DNA of 8,053 bases from Savagea sp. (GCA_030147435.1 JASKZX010000157.1:1-8053), one strand, 5' to 3'; shown: positions 1 through 6,343, counted from the stretch's first letter. Notes: generated by a model not told the origin, from the sequence alone. Made by a program: numbers and translations.

Positions 1-28
1 TTCACCTGAAATAGGTGGCGCTTTTTTT
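1..28 (+). terminator. 3' part of a rho-independent terminator, possibly an attenuator
   Basis: CACCT (3-7) pairs with AGGTG (13-17) around a GAAAT loop. The sequence then runs GCGC and seven T (22-28). The unpaired GCGC between stem and T-run suggests that the full stem uses a partner lying left of the window. The T-run ends only six bases before the Shine-Dalgarno site of the MFS gene, so the hairpin sits in that gene's leader as well as behind whatever lies upstream. Confidence 0.55.
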
Positions 29-47
29 CGTGAGAGGAGGAAGAAAG

Positions 48-1226
48 TTGAATAAAAATCACGCACTATTATTGTTGTTAACGAACTTATTCATTGCCTT
101 TTTAGGTATTGGACTCGTCATTCCTGTACTTCCTACATTAATGAATGAACTACATATTAGTGGTTCTACTGTCGGATATATGGTGGCGACATTTGCGATT
201 GCTCAGTTGTTATTTTCACCAATTGCTGGACGTTGGGTGGATACTTTTGGACGTAAACGTATGCTCGTGATCGGACTCTTTTTATTCAGTTTATCGGAGT
301 TATTATTCGGTATCGGAACGGTTGTTGAAACATTGTTCGTTTCGCGCTTTTTAGGAGGATTAAGTGCTGCATTTATTATGCCTGCAGTTACAGCTTTCAT
401 CGCTGATATTACAACGGTTGAAAATCGTGCAAAAGCACTCGGTTACATGTCTGCATCGATTTCAACAGGGTTCATTATCGGACCAGGAATCGGAGGGTTT
501 TTAGCAGAGCTCGGTCACCGTGTGCCTTTCTTCTTCGCAGCGGGCCTTGCATTCATAGCAACTATTTTTTCAATCATCGTTTTAAAAGAGCCTGTTCGAC
601 AAAAAGTAGAAGATGTCGTCGGAGAAGAGATGACAGGTTTCCGTCGCATTTTTACTCCAAAGTTTTTCGTTCCATTTATGGTAATATTCGTCTCAACAGT
701 AGGACTCGTCGCATTTGAAGCGACATTTAGTCTTTATATGGATCATAAGTTCCAATTTACGCCGAGAGATATCGCGATTGTCATTACAGGAGGGGCGATT
801 GTTGGAGCAATTGCACAAGTAGCACTGTTTGATAAACTGACACGTCGCTTTGGTGAGATTCGCGTAACGCGCGTTAGCTTTTTAATATCAGCTTTCTTCG
901 CCTACTGTATGACGATCGTACACGAATACTGGATGATTGTACTCGTTACTGTCTTTATTTTCGTCGGTTTCGACCTTATCCGTCCTGCAGTTACTTCTTA
1001 CTTATCAAAAATTGCAGCGAATGAACAAGGTTTTGTCGGCGGGATGAACTCGATGTTTACGAGTATCGGAAATATTATCGGGCCTATTATTGGCGGAGCA
1101 TTATTTGATATTAATTTAGATTATCCTTATCTATTTTCAGTCGTCGTATTAATGATCGGTTACATCTTATGTTTCTTCTGGGTAACGAAAATACCATCAA
1201 CGAAAAAAACGGAAGCTTCTCATTAA
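48..1226 (+). CDS. MFS multidrug efflux transporter, NorA/Bmr/Blt type
   Basis: A 392-residue proton-driven drug exporter of the 12-helix major facilitator family, in the cytoplasmic membrane. The chosen start is TTG at 48, seven bases after AGGAGG (35-40). A longer GTG frame from 15 would translate the terminator and the SD. Visible motifs are GIGLVIPVLP in helix 1 (20-29), motif A GRWVDTFGRKR (61-71), RFLGG (100-104) and the antiporter motif C GFIIGPGIGGF (141-151). In the second half, AFEATFSLY has E224 and GFDLIRP has D309; as I recall NorA, these match its functional E222 and D307. Length fits the family (about 390). The gene stands alone on this strand. No promoter fits between the leader terminator and the SD, so it probably depends on read-through or antitermination. 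The substrate cannot be told from sequence. Confidence 0.93.
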   Translation: MNKNHALLLLLTNLFIAFLGIGLVIPVLPTLMNELHISGSTVGYMVATFAIAQLLFSPIAGRWVDTFGRKRMLVIGLFLFSLSELLFGIGTVVETLFVSRFLGGLSAAFIMPAVTAFIADITTVENRAKALGYMSASISTGFIIGPGIGGFLAELGHRVPFFFAAGLAFIATIFSIIVLKEPVRQKVEDVVGEEMTGFRRIFTPKFFVPFMVIFVSTVGLVAFEATFSLYMDHKFQFTPRDIAIVITGGAIVGAIAQVALFDKLTRRFGEIRVTRVSFLISAFFAYCMTIVHEYWMIVLVTVFIFVGFDLIRPAVTSYLSKIAANEQGFVGGMNSMFTSIGNIIGPIIGGALFDINLDYPYLFSVVVLMIGYILCFFWVTKIPSTKKTEASH

Positions 1227-1244
1227 GAGAACTTCCGTTTTTTT
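1203..1244. terminator. Bidirectional terminator shared by MFS and lipoprotein genes
   Basis: ACGGAAG (1209-1215) pairs with CTTCCGT (1232-1238). Above a bulged C1216, TTCTC (1217-1221) pairs with GAGAA (1227-1231), closing a five-base loop ATTAA. Seven A (1203-1209) on the left and seven T (1238-1244) on the right provide a U-tail on either strand. The MFS stop codon TAA (1224-1226) lies in the loop, so the last MFS codons form half of the stem. The opposing lipoprotein gene stops three bases outside, at 1247. Confidence 0.9.
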
Positions 1245-1246
1245 GT

Positions 1247-2173
1247 TTAAAAATCATAATAAGGAAAAGGCTCCCCTTCATCATACTCTCCATAATAATG
1301 GTATTCTCCCATCATGCTAGGATAAAATTTATCCGCTTCTGGGTCATAAGCGAAATGTCCGACGAGATAAAAATGCTCAAGCTCTGGATTGTCTGCTCGA
1401 ATCGTTAATGTATCGTGATTTAAAGCATTTTTAAACACATCTCCTTCTAATACAAGAGGGTGTACCACCTCTTTATCCAATTTTGAACGTTCTAACAAAA
1501 ATCGATAAAACTCATCCGTTGATAAATTACTTCGACGAGCTATTTCTTTCTTTTTCTCTCCTTGAGCTTTTTCCTCTTGATATGCCTTTTCACGAGCTTT
1601 TCTTTCCTCTTCTTCTTTCGCTTTTTCTTCTTTTTCTTTTTGAACAGCAATTTCGCTTATTCTTTTTTCTGCTTTTTCTTTCCATGTAATGATTGTTTCA
1701 TTTTCCTTTACTGCTTCTTCAGAAATCGTATTATATGTCTGGATAATTGTTTCATACTCTTTTTCATCATACAAACGTTCAAATTTTTGATTGAAAGAAG
1801 CGAGTTGTTGTTCTTTCATTACTTTCGTTATATCTTCTTCAAATAAATCCATCACTTCCTTCAATATTTCTTGTTCTTTTTTAGGCAACTCTGCAGGTAT
1901 TAAATTATGTATAATTGCATTCGGTAAATATATCCCTTGCCCTTCTTTTAAAAACTGTTGCCATCTTATCCACTTTTTAGTCGTCTGTAGCCAACTATTT
2001 ACTGCTACAGTATCTTTTTCCTCACGTGCTTCCTCAAAATATTGAAAGGCTTTCTCATAATTTTTCGCTTTTACTTCTTGCAACCCTTGTTGATATGTAG
2101 TTGTATACGTATCTGTTGACTCGCAACTACTTAAAAAAAGAGCCATTATGAAAATTATAACTATTTTCTTCAT
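1247..2173 (-). CDS. Lipoprotein with TPR-like repeat and charged coiled coil, unknown function
   Basis: A 308-residue predicted lipoprotein. The basic start MKK, a hydrophobic stretch and lipobox LSSC give lipidation at C17, so it should sit on the outer face of the membrane. A GGGGGAG ribosome site precedes ATG 2173. Residues 27-50 (YQQGLQEV...NYEKAFQYFEEA) fit a tetratricopeptide helix pair, and a second weaker match is seen near 128-150. Residues 165-213 are almost only K, E, A and R, a likely coiled-coil stalk. The C-terminal 90 residues are a separate domain with a Tyr/Glu-rich end; I recognise no family there. It lies 76 bases after the GNAT gene on the same strand, with a possible promoter between, so co-transcription is uncertain. 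TPR and coil suggest a scaffolding role, which is inference only. Confidence 0.85.
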   Translation of the reverse strand: MKKIVIIFIMALFLSSCESTDTYTTTYQQGLQEVKAKNYEKAFQYFEEAREEKDTVAVNSWLQTTKKWIRWQQFLKEGQGIYLPNAIIHNLIPAELPKKEQEILKEVMDLFEEDITKVMKEQQLASFNQKFERLYDEKEYETIIQTYNTISEEAVKENETIITWKEKAEKRISEIAVQKEKEEKAKEEEERKAREKAYQEEKAQGEKKKEIARRSNLSTDEFYRFLLERSKLDKEVVHPLVLEGDVFKNALNHDTLTIRADNPELEHFYLVGHFAYDPEADKFYPSMMGEYHYYGEYDEGEPFPYYDF

Positions 2174-2197
2174 ATACTCTCCCCCTAAAAATTAGTA

Positions 2198-2226
2198 ACT
2201 ATAATGAATAGAAACAGAATAACCAA
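2198..2226 (-). promoter_or_regulatory. Candidate sigma-A promoter of the lipoprotein gene
   Basis: Read on the minus strand, TTGGTT (2226-2221) and TATAGT (2203-2198) are separated by 17 bases. The -10 matches five of six consensus bases and the -35 three of six. Transcription would start near 2191, leaving a leader of about 18 bases that just contains the GGGGGAG ribosome site. Spacing supports it, but the -35 is weak. Confidence 0.4.
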
Positions 2227-2239
2227 TCATTGTCAATGA
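2227..2239. promoter_or_regulatory. Perfect 6-1-6 palindrome next to the -35 box
   Basis: TCATTG-T-CAATGA is a perfect inverted repeat with one central base. It abuts the candidate -35 box of the lipoprotein gene (2221-2226) and lies 11 bases beyond the GNAT stop. It is too short and lacks a T-tail for a terminator, so an operator is the more natural reading. It does not match the Fur/PerR 7-1-7 pattern. No regulator can be named. Confidence 0.3.
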
Positions 2240-2249
2240 CTTGTTTCAA

Positions 2250-2870
2250 TTAGAACCAATCAATCGGATACTCTTTTTGTGGAGCAAGTAAATAATGTTT
2301 GCGCAACTCTTGAATGAATCGCTCTTTTGGTACTTCATATAAAATATAATCAGATGAATGATCATTTACTTGTCGAAATAACTCCCATGACATTTGACTT
2401 CCTTCTAACACATACGGTAATTTCTGAATCGCTCGTTGTGATTGCTCATTCGTTTTTCTTACACACATTAATACAGTGTCAATTGAAGTCTTTGTAAACA
2501 ACTCCATTAAAAATTGACGCTTTGCTGGCTGGTTATATCCTTTCCCTTGGTAAGGTTTTCCGAGCCACGTTGCTAAAAACCCTATGTTGTTATTAATATC
2601 GTACAGACTAATTGTACCGATCACCGCATCTTTTTCATCATGAATAATACGAGAGATTGTTTCCCCTATGAGCTCCTCTTGTATTAGTTGCTCATTTAAA
2701 CGTAAAAATGCATTGAAGTTTTCTACATGATGGCGAACGTAGGATTGAACTTCTGGATGAATCATCAGTTCATACAATTCTTTTTGAGCACCTTCATTAA
2801 AATCTCTTTTTTTGATCATTAAACATTTCCCCGCACTACACGCTAGCGGTGTCATTTGTAGTTGGTCCAT
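2250..2870 (-). CDS. GNAT-family N-acetyltransferase
   Basis: A 206-residue cytoplasmic acetyltransferase predicted to move acetyl from acetyl-CoA to an unknown amine. The acetyl-CoA loop is PYQGKGYN (residues 106-113 counting from this start), in the family pattern Q/R-x-x-G-x-G/A but with Asn in the last place. It is preceded by the beta-strand GTISLYDI, and NEQSQRAIQKL (141-151) matches the following conserved helix. The start is ambiguous. ATG 2870 follows AAAAGGGG by nine bases. ATG 2879 abuts the same GGGG and is unlikely. ATG 2819 also has GGGG nine bases upstream and would begin MIKKRDF, where related Bacillales proteins, as I remember them, begin; this would give 189 residues. The protein may be single-gene or lead into the lipoprotein downstream. 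Substrate unknown. Confidence 0.85.
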   Translation of the reverse strand: MDQLQMTPLACSAGKCLMIKKRDFNEGAQKELYELMIHPEVQSYVRHHVENFNAFLRLNEQLIQEELIGETISRIIHDEKDAVIGTISLYDINNNIGFLATWLGKPYQGKGYNQPAKRQFLMELFTKTSIDTVLMCVRKTNEQSQRAIQKLPYVLEGSQMSWELFRQVNDHSSDYILYEVPKERFIQELRKHYLLAPQKEYPIDWF

Positions 2871-2885
2871 AGAAACCATCCCCTT

Positions 2886-2923
2886 TTGTTTTTGTTCTTC
2901 CCTTTTGATGAAAACAAAAACAA
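2886..2923. repeat. Inverted repeat in the GNAT/dus divergent region
   Basis: TTGTTTTTGTT (2886-2896) is the exact reverse complement of AACAAAAACAA (2913-2923). Inside, TTC (2898-2900) can pair with GAA (2910-2912) past a bulged C2897, giving about 14 pairs around a nine-base loop. On the minus strand its 3' arm runs directly into the AAAAGGGG ribosome site of the GNAT gene. It lacks a GC-rich stem and T-tail for a terminator. Confidence 0.5.
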
Positions 2924-3072
2924 GGAGTGATGATTAAACATAAACGTTTAACAATTTTATTATTTTCAATTTTTTTAGGCGACAGTATGCCTTGAGCATG
3001 GTACGATTTGAAAGAAAGAGACAATGAAGTTTTGTCTTTAGCATTAGTTATAGAGAGGGTTGGAAAGTATCA
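2924..3072. other. Leader/promoter region upstream of dus, no gene seen
   Basis: An AT-rich stretch between divergent genes. It contains the 10-bp palindrome TAAACGTTTA (2941-2950) and a small inverted repeat AGACAA/TTGTCT (3019-3024 and 3032-3037). A weak promoter candidate for dus is GCGACA (2979-2984), 17 bases, then TACGAT (3002-3007). The dus ribosome site is poor: GAGAGGG (3053-3059) is 13 bases from the ATG, and GGAAAG (3062-3067) is five bases away. No convincing GNAT promoter was found. Confidence 0.3.
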
Positions 3073-4038
3073 ATGAAAGAAAATTTTTGGAACGAATTAC
3101 CGCGTCCGTTTTTCGTCTTAGCTCCGATGGAAGATGTCACAGACGTCGTCTTTCGCCACGTCGTGAGCGAAGCAGCACGTCCTGATGTATTTTTCACAGA
3201 GTTTACGAACTCGGCAAGCTATTGTCATCCTGAAGGAAATGCAAGTGTTCGAGGGCGCCTGACGTTTACAGAAGATGAACAACCGATCGTCGCACACATT
3301 TGGGGCGACCGTCCTGAATTTTTCCGAAAAATGAGTATCGGGATGAAAGAGCGCGGTTTTAAAGGAATCGATATTAATATGGGCTGTCCTGTTCCGAATG
3401 TTGCAGGAGACGGAAAAGGTAGTGGACTCATTCTTCGTCCAGACGTTGCAGCAGAACTGATTGAAGCTGCAAAAGCAGGAGGACTTCCTGTCAGTGTCAA
3501 AACGCGTCTCGGATACTACGAAGTAGATGAGTGGCGCGATTGGCTTACACACTTACTACAACAAGATATTGCGAACTTATCGATTCATTTACGTACACGA
3601 AAAGAAATGAGTAAAGTTCCTGCTCATTGGGAACTCATTCCTGAAATTAAACAGCTCCGCGACGAAATCGCTCCGCAAACATTATTAACGATTAATGGAG
3701 ATATTCCGAATCGTCAAGTCGGACTAGAACTCGTTGATAAATATGGGGTCGATGGCATTATGATCGGCCGAGGTATTTTTACAAATCCGTTCGCTTTCGA
3801 AAAAGAACCGAAAGAACATACGAGTAAGGAATTGTTAGAGCTCCTTCACTTACATTTAGACTTACACGATAAATATTCAAAAGAACTTGAACCACGTCCT
3901 TTCCAAGCGTTACACCGCTTCTTCAAAATTTATGTCAAAGGGTTCCGTGGTGCAAGTGGTTTACGTCATGCTTTAATGAGCACTTCTTCAACAGACGAAG
4001 TTCGACAAATGTTGCAAGCATTTAAAGAACAAGAGTAA
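3073..4038 (+). CDS. dus: tRNA-dihydrouridine synthase (Dus, YfjN-like)
   Basis: A 321-residue FMN enzyme that reduces uridine to dihydrouridine in tRNA loops using NADPH, in the cytoplasm. The TIM barrel opens with APMEDVTD (17-24), the FMN-binding strand. [11 protein letters not shown] carries the catalytic cysteine C105. SVKTRLG (141-147) gives the flavin-binding K143, and SIHLRTR (170-176) gives H172 and R174. NGD (208-210) and [10 protein letters not shown] (231-240) form the phosphate-binding end of the barrel. The C-terminal part (about 245-321) should be the helical tRNA-binding domain. Length is normal and no key residue is missing. As remembered, it is very close to B. subtilis YfjN (DusC). 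The position modified in tRNA cannot be read from sequence. It stands alone, ends in a shared terminator, and its SD is weak. Confidence 0.96.
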   Translation: MKENFWNELPRPFFVLAPMEDVTDVVFRHVVSEAARPDVFFTEFTNSASYCHPEGNASVRGRLTFTEDEQPIVAHIWGDRPEFFRKMSIGMKERGFKGIDINMGCPVPNVAGDGKGSGLILRPDVAAELIEAAKAGGLPVSVKTRLGYYEVDEWRDWLTHLLQQDIANLSIHLRTRKEMSKVPAHWELIPEIKQLRDEIAPQTLLTINGDIPNRQVGLELVDKYGVDGIMIGRGIFTNPFAFEKEPKEHTSKELLELLHLHLDLHDKYSKELEPRPFQALHRFFKIYVKGFRGASGLRHALMSTSSTDEVRQMLQAFKEQE

Positions 4039-4070
4039 AAAAGAGGTTGGAAAAATTTCCAACCTCTTTT
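4037..4070. terminator. Bidirectional terminator between dus and the Na/Pi transporter
   Basis: AAAAGAGGTTGG (4039-4050) pairs with CCAACCTCTTTT (4059-4070), and the stem can continue into the AAAAATTT loop region. Six A (4037-4042) supply the U-tail on the minus strand and TTTT plus ATTTT supply it on the plus strand. It overlaps the dus stop by two bases and lies three bases from the stop of the opposing transporter gene. Confidence 0.92.
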
Positions 4071-4073
4071 ATT

Positions 4074-5690
4074 TTAATCTTTTTGTTCAAACGGATGATG
4101 CAATTGTTGAACAATACCTTTAACATCATTTTGTTGAACGTAACGATCCATCCTCGCAGTAGCTCTCCAATAATGGTAAATTAAACGGTCCATCCAAAGA
4201 ATATACTCTACTTCTGTCATCGCTGTTTCAACTTCTTTATCTTTTAAAATCGTATGTTCAAAATATTGTTCGCGTCGACGTTTCCTTTCAGCAGCCATTT
4301 CTTGAGAAGCGACACGTAAAATTTCTGCAGCAAACTTCATTTCTTTATCTTGCTGAATGTAACGTTTCATATCAACGAACACATCTGTCCATTGTTCATT
4401 CATCTTTTCTTTTACGTACGGTGCGCTTAACATGCCAGGCTCTTGCATTACTTTCACAAGTCGACTTAAATGATCAATCGTATGTAATAATTCGATATGT
4501 TGCTTTCGGTCTTTTGACGACTTTGAATCTATGTTTGTCATATAGTCCCCGGTTTCACTTAAAGCTTCTTCAATAACTGCCAATCGTTCTTCATAAGACT
4601 CTGTAGATTTTGACTTCATCAACATTTCTAACAATAGATCTGTTAATTCTCGTGTGATCGTTACTAGCGTTTTAAATACAACATCTAATGCAACAGGCGG
4701 AATTGATACGATACTTTGGTCTAAATGTGCAGTTAAAGCGTTCGGCTTTTCTGGTAATAACTTTGTCAAAAGTCGTGCAAAAGGCTGAACAAATGGAATA
4801 AATAAAAGCGCACCAATCAAACTGAACATCGTATGGAAGATGGCCAATCCAATCGTTTCATCAAATTGTCCTGTCGCCTGTATCGTTAGCCATTCTGTCA
4901 ACTGTAAAATGAGCGGAGCTCCAATAATAATTGCTAATGCTGTAATGACATTAAATAAAAAGTGGGTCATCGCCGTTCGTTTTGCCGCAACAGATGCACC
5001 AATTGCAACGACGAGCGCTGTTGCAGTCGTTCCGATGTTTTGACCGATAACGAGATAAAAAGCTTGCTCAAAATCGATAACATTTGCATAAAGCGCAGTT
5101 AATGTTGCTGCCATCGAAGCACTCGAAGCTTGCATAATTATTGTCATTAACATTCCGATCAAAACGAGTGATATCTTTCCAACGAGCGTTGCTGCTGTAA
5201 CTGACTCAAATGAAATAAAATCTTGAGCATTTTCCATCCCTTGTTGTAAAACGTCAATCCCATAAAACAATAAACCGAACCCGGTCAAAATGCTTCCATA
5301 CGTTTTAAAACGTTTCGAACCGACAAATTGGGAAAATACACCGATACCGATAATCGGCAATGCCATCGCAGACAAGCTCACTTTAAAGCCAATTAAAGAA
5401 ATAATCCAACCTGTACTCGTACTTCCAATATTTGCACCAATAATAACACCGATCGACTGTGTAAACGTTAAGAGCCCTGCACTTACAAAGCCGACTGTTA
5501 ATAACGTTGTCGCTGTCGAGGACTGCATTAATATCGTCATAAAAGTCCCGGACAATACGGCACTCGTCGTACCCCCGGTAAATCGGTTAAGCCATTTTTT
5601 TAAAGCATCTCCCGCAACATCTTTTAACCCTGTCGTTAACATCATCATACCGAGTAAAAATAGTCCGATCCCACCGATAACGTAAGCCAT
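4074..5690 (-). CDS. Na+/phosphate symporter-family protein with PhoU-like C-terminal domain
   Basis: A 538-residue membrane protein of the NptA/YjbB group (Na/Pi-cotransporter family, PF02690), expected to move phosphate with sodium. Two inverted family repeats are clear. The first has QSST (56-59) and GANIGST (85-91); the second has QASS (187-190) and GQNIGTT (216-222). These QSS and G-x-NIG motifs form the substrate and sodium site in the family. About eight hydrophobic segments fill residues 1-310. Residues 335-535 are helical and charged, as in the PhoU-like domain commonly fused to bacterial members. The start is ATG 5690, six bases after AAGGAGGG; the longer frame from 5726 would translate the SD. 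Second-repeat QASS departs slightly from QSS(S/T). The exact substrate is inferred, since some members act in phosphate export. Confidence 0.92.
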   Translation of the reverse strand: MAYVIGGIGLFLLGMMMLTTGLKDVAGDALKKWLNRFTGGTTSAVLSGTFMTILMQSSTATTLLTVGFVSAGLLTFTQSIGVIIGANIGSTSTGWIISLIGFKVSLSAMALPIIGIGVFSQFVGSKRFKTYGSILTGFGLLFYGIDVLQQGMENAQDFISFESVTAATLVGKISLVLIGMLMTIIMQASSASMAATLTALYANVIDFEQAFYLVIGQNIGTTATALVVAIGASVAAKRTAMTHFLFNVITALAIIIGAPLILQLTEWLTIQATGQFDETIGLAIFHTMFSLIGALLFIPFVQPFARLLTKLLPEKPNALTAHLDQSIVSIPPVALDVVFKTLVTITRELTDLLLEMLMKSKSTESYEERLAVIEEALSETGDYMTNIDSKSSKDRKQHIELLHTIDHLSRLVKVMQEPGMLSAPYVKEKMNEQWTDVFVDMKRYIQQDKEMKFAAEILRVASQEMAAERKRRREQYFEHTILKDKEVETAMTEVEYILWMDRLIYHYWRATARMDRYVQQNDVKGIVQQLHHPFEQKD

Positions 5691-5697
5691 ACATCTC

Positions 5698-5733
5698 CCT
5701 CCTTTTAATTCTATACAGCTTATCATGAGGAGG
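5698..5733 (-). promoter_or_regulatory. Possible SD-masking inverted repeat in the Na/Pi transporter leader
   Basis: On the minus strand CCTCCT (5733-5728) is exactly complementary to AGGAGG (5703-5698), the core of this gene's own ribosome site, across a 24-base loop. If the transcript starts upstream of 5733, the pairing could hide the SD. A TATAGA-like -10 in the loop (minus strand 5715-5710) has no good -35 but, if used, would exclude the 5' arm. Confidence 0.3.
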
Positions 5734-5922
5734 TGTGATTGAAAATACCTATTGTTTGATGATTGTATGAATTTTTCCTCACTTCACTTTTTAGAAAAAA
5801 TGAGTCCATATCACTAAATATAGAAAAACGCGTACATTACTCATTGATATAGATGATAACCTTCGATAAAACAAGAAAGTTATAGCTGTAATAAAGTTAA
5901 TCGTTCGTCTTTAAGACAAGCT

Positions 5923-5936
5923 TGTTAACGGTTTCA
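5923..5936. promoter_or_regulatory. cre site, catabolite-responsive element for CcpA
   Basis: Minus-strand TGAAACCGTTAACA matches the classical cre consensus TGWNANCGNTNWCA at every position. A second copy at 5980-5994 (minus strand AAGAAAGCGTTTTTA) matches the longer consensus WTGNAARCGNWWNCA at 13 of 15. The full site is 114 bases before the miniprotein start and 233 before the transporter start. Either gene could be the target; the regulation is inferred from the match only. Confidence 0.5.
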
Positions 5937-5987
5937 CAAACTTTTTATTATCTGAATAATTCCAACTTTGAAACATTCATAAAAACG

Positions 5988-6016
5988 CTTTCTTTTTGCT
6001 CAAAAAGACGTATACT
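5988..6016 (+). promoter_or_regulatory. Weak promoter candidate for the miniprotein gene
   Basis: TATACT (6011-6016) matches five of six -10 bases. Seventeen bases upstream is CTTTCT (5988-5993), a poor -35. Start of transcription would fall near 6023, giving a leader of about 27 bases that includes the AAGGGG ribosome site. The weaker cre-like sequence overlaps the -35 region. Confidence 0.3.
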
Positions 6017-6049
6017 TATGGTGATTTTCTTTAGAAAGAAGGGGTATGT

Positions 6050-6208
6050 TTGGAGAAGTTCGCGTATTTATTTACGAAATTTCCGATTATCGTAGCATTT
6101 TCGGGACTCGTCTCTGCAGCATTGTTCTTTGGGGCGATCGTATTGCTTGCAGGCTTTAGCGCGTTTGTTATTTATCGACTCATTCGACGATTATTCGTCA
6201 CTGCATAA
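6050..6208 (+). CDS. 52-residue membrane miniprotein, unknown function
   Basis: A small TTG-start gene. GAAGGGG (6038-6044) lies five bases before TTG 6050; an in-frame TAG at 6032 and no other start codon before 6050 fix the choice. The product begins MEKFAYLFTK, then has a long hydrophobic segment (about 11-42) rich in Gly, Ala, Ser and Phe, and ends with a basic stretch RLIRRLF. This could be one long helix or a tight two-helix hairpin, with the charged end probably inside the cell. It has a candidate promoter upstream and a strong terminator ten bases downstream, so it is a complete single-gene unit. I recognise no family. Small membrane proteins often modulate a larger partner or the membrane, but nothing here shows which. 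Confidence 0.72.
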   Translation: MEKFAYLFTKFPIIVAFSGLVSAALFFGAIVLLAGFSAFVIYRLIRRLFVTA

Positions 6209-6217
6209 CTCATTCAC

Positions 6218-6250
6218 AAAGTACTTGAGGAAACGACTCAAGTACTTTTT
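6218..6250 (+). terminator. Rho-independent terminator of the miniprotein gene
   Basis: AAAGTACTTGAG (6218-6229) pairs perfectly with CTCAAGTACTTT (6237-6248) around the seven-base loop GAAACGA. T continues to 6250, and a second T-run follows after CTCTGTC. This unambiguous 12-bp terminator supports the reality of the small gene before it. Confidence 0.93.
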
Positions 6251-6334
6251 CTCTGTCTTTTTTCCCCATTCTTAAAATATGACTAGGTACTAAATTCTAT
6301 TTCTAGTAATTACTCTTATTTTCTTATCCATTTT

Positions 6335-6343
6335 TGCTATACT
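6335..6343 (+). promoter_or_regulatory. Extended -10 promoter of the LprI-domain lipoprotein
   Basis: TG-C-TATACT has the TGn extension followed by a -10 matching five of six bases. The -35 region, TTATTT at 6316-6321 with 16-base spacing, is weak, as is common for extended -10 promoters. Transcription would start near 6350, about 25 bases before the chosen ATG. Confidence 0.5.

Larger units (their letters stand above)
5691..6049. other. 359-bp divergent intergenic region
   Basis: This stretch separates the minus-strand phosphate transporter from the plus-strand miniprotein. No reading frame over about 35 codons with a credible ribosome site is present. It contains the SD-complementary repeat near the transporter, two overlapping palindromes (GTCTTTAAGAC at 5907-5917 and ACAAGCTTGT at 5916-5925), a cre site overlapping the second palindrome, a weaker cre-like site at 5980-5994, and a TATACT box at 6011. 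I found no confident promoter for the transporter and no recognisable riboswitch. Confidence 0.6.

Noticed and set aside
15..47. GTG-initiated N-terminal extension of the MFS transporter
   Set aside because: It would translate the terminator T-run and the AGGAGG site; TTG 48 has ideal spacing and restores the usual NorA-like N-terminus.
1483..1846. Phe/Leu-rich plus-strand frames opposite the lipoprotein coiled coil, and similar minus-strand frames at 6616-6994
   Set aside because: They are antisense shadows of K/E-rich codons (AAA/GAA read as TTT/TTC), without ribosome sites, and the opposite frames have lipoboxes and terminators.
2930..2995. Plus-strand 21-residue frame starting MIKHKRLTILLF, after AAGGAG
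   Set aside because: The ribosome site is only two bases from the ATG, which is too close for initiation. The peptide is AT-driven and hydrophobic by composition, and no terminator follows.
2836..3024. Minus-strand 62-residue frame overlapping the GNAT start
   Set aside because: It starts at TTG without a ribosome site, crosses the A/T inverted repeat, and overlaps the GNAT gene in another frame.
3041..3072. Minus-strand CCCTCTCTATAACTAA resembling the 3' part of a preQ1 riboswitch
   Set aside because: The matching 5' stem GAGGTTC-type sequence is absent, the upstream bases are dus coding sequence, and no queuosine gene lies nearby on that strand.
5739..5759. Six-codon TTG frame after a perfect AGGAGGTG on the plus strand
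   Set aside because: It ends at once in TGA TGA. The AGGAGGTG is better explained as the complement of the transporter SD, read on the other strand.
5753..5769. Two possible PhoP half-sites (CAAACA and CATACA, minus strand, five bases apart) upstream of the phosphate transporter
   Set aside because: Both depart from TTAACA, and the third and fourth repeats needed for a Pho box are missing at the expected spacing.
6042..6047. GGGTAT resembling a sigma-B -10 box
   Set aside because: It overlaps the ribosome site of the miniprotein gene, leaves no leader, and has no GTTTAA-like -35.
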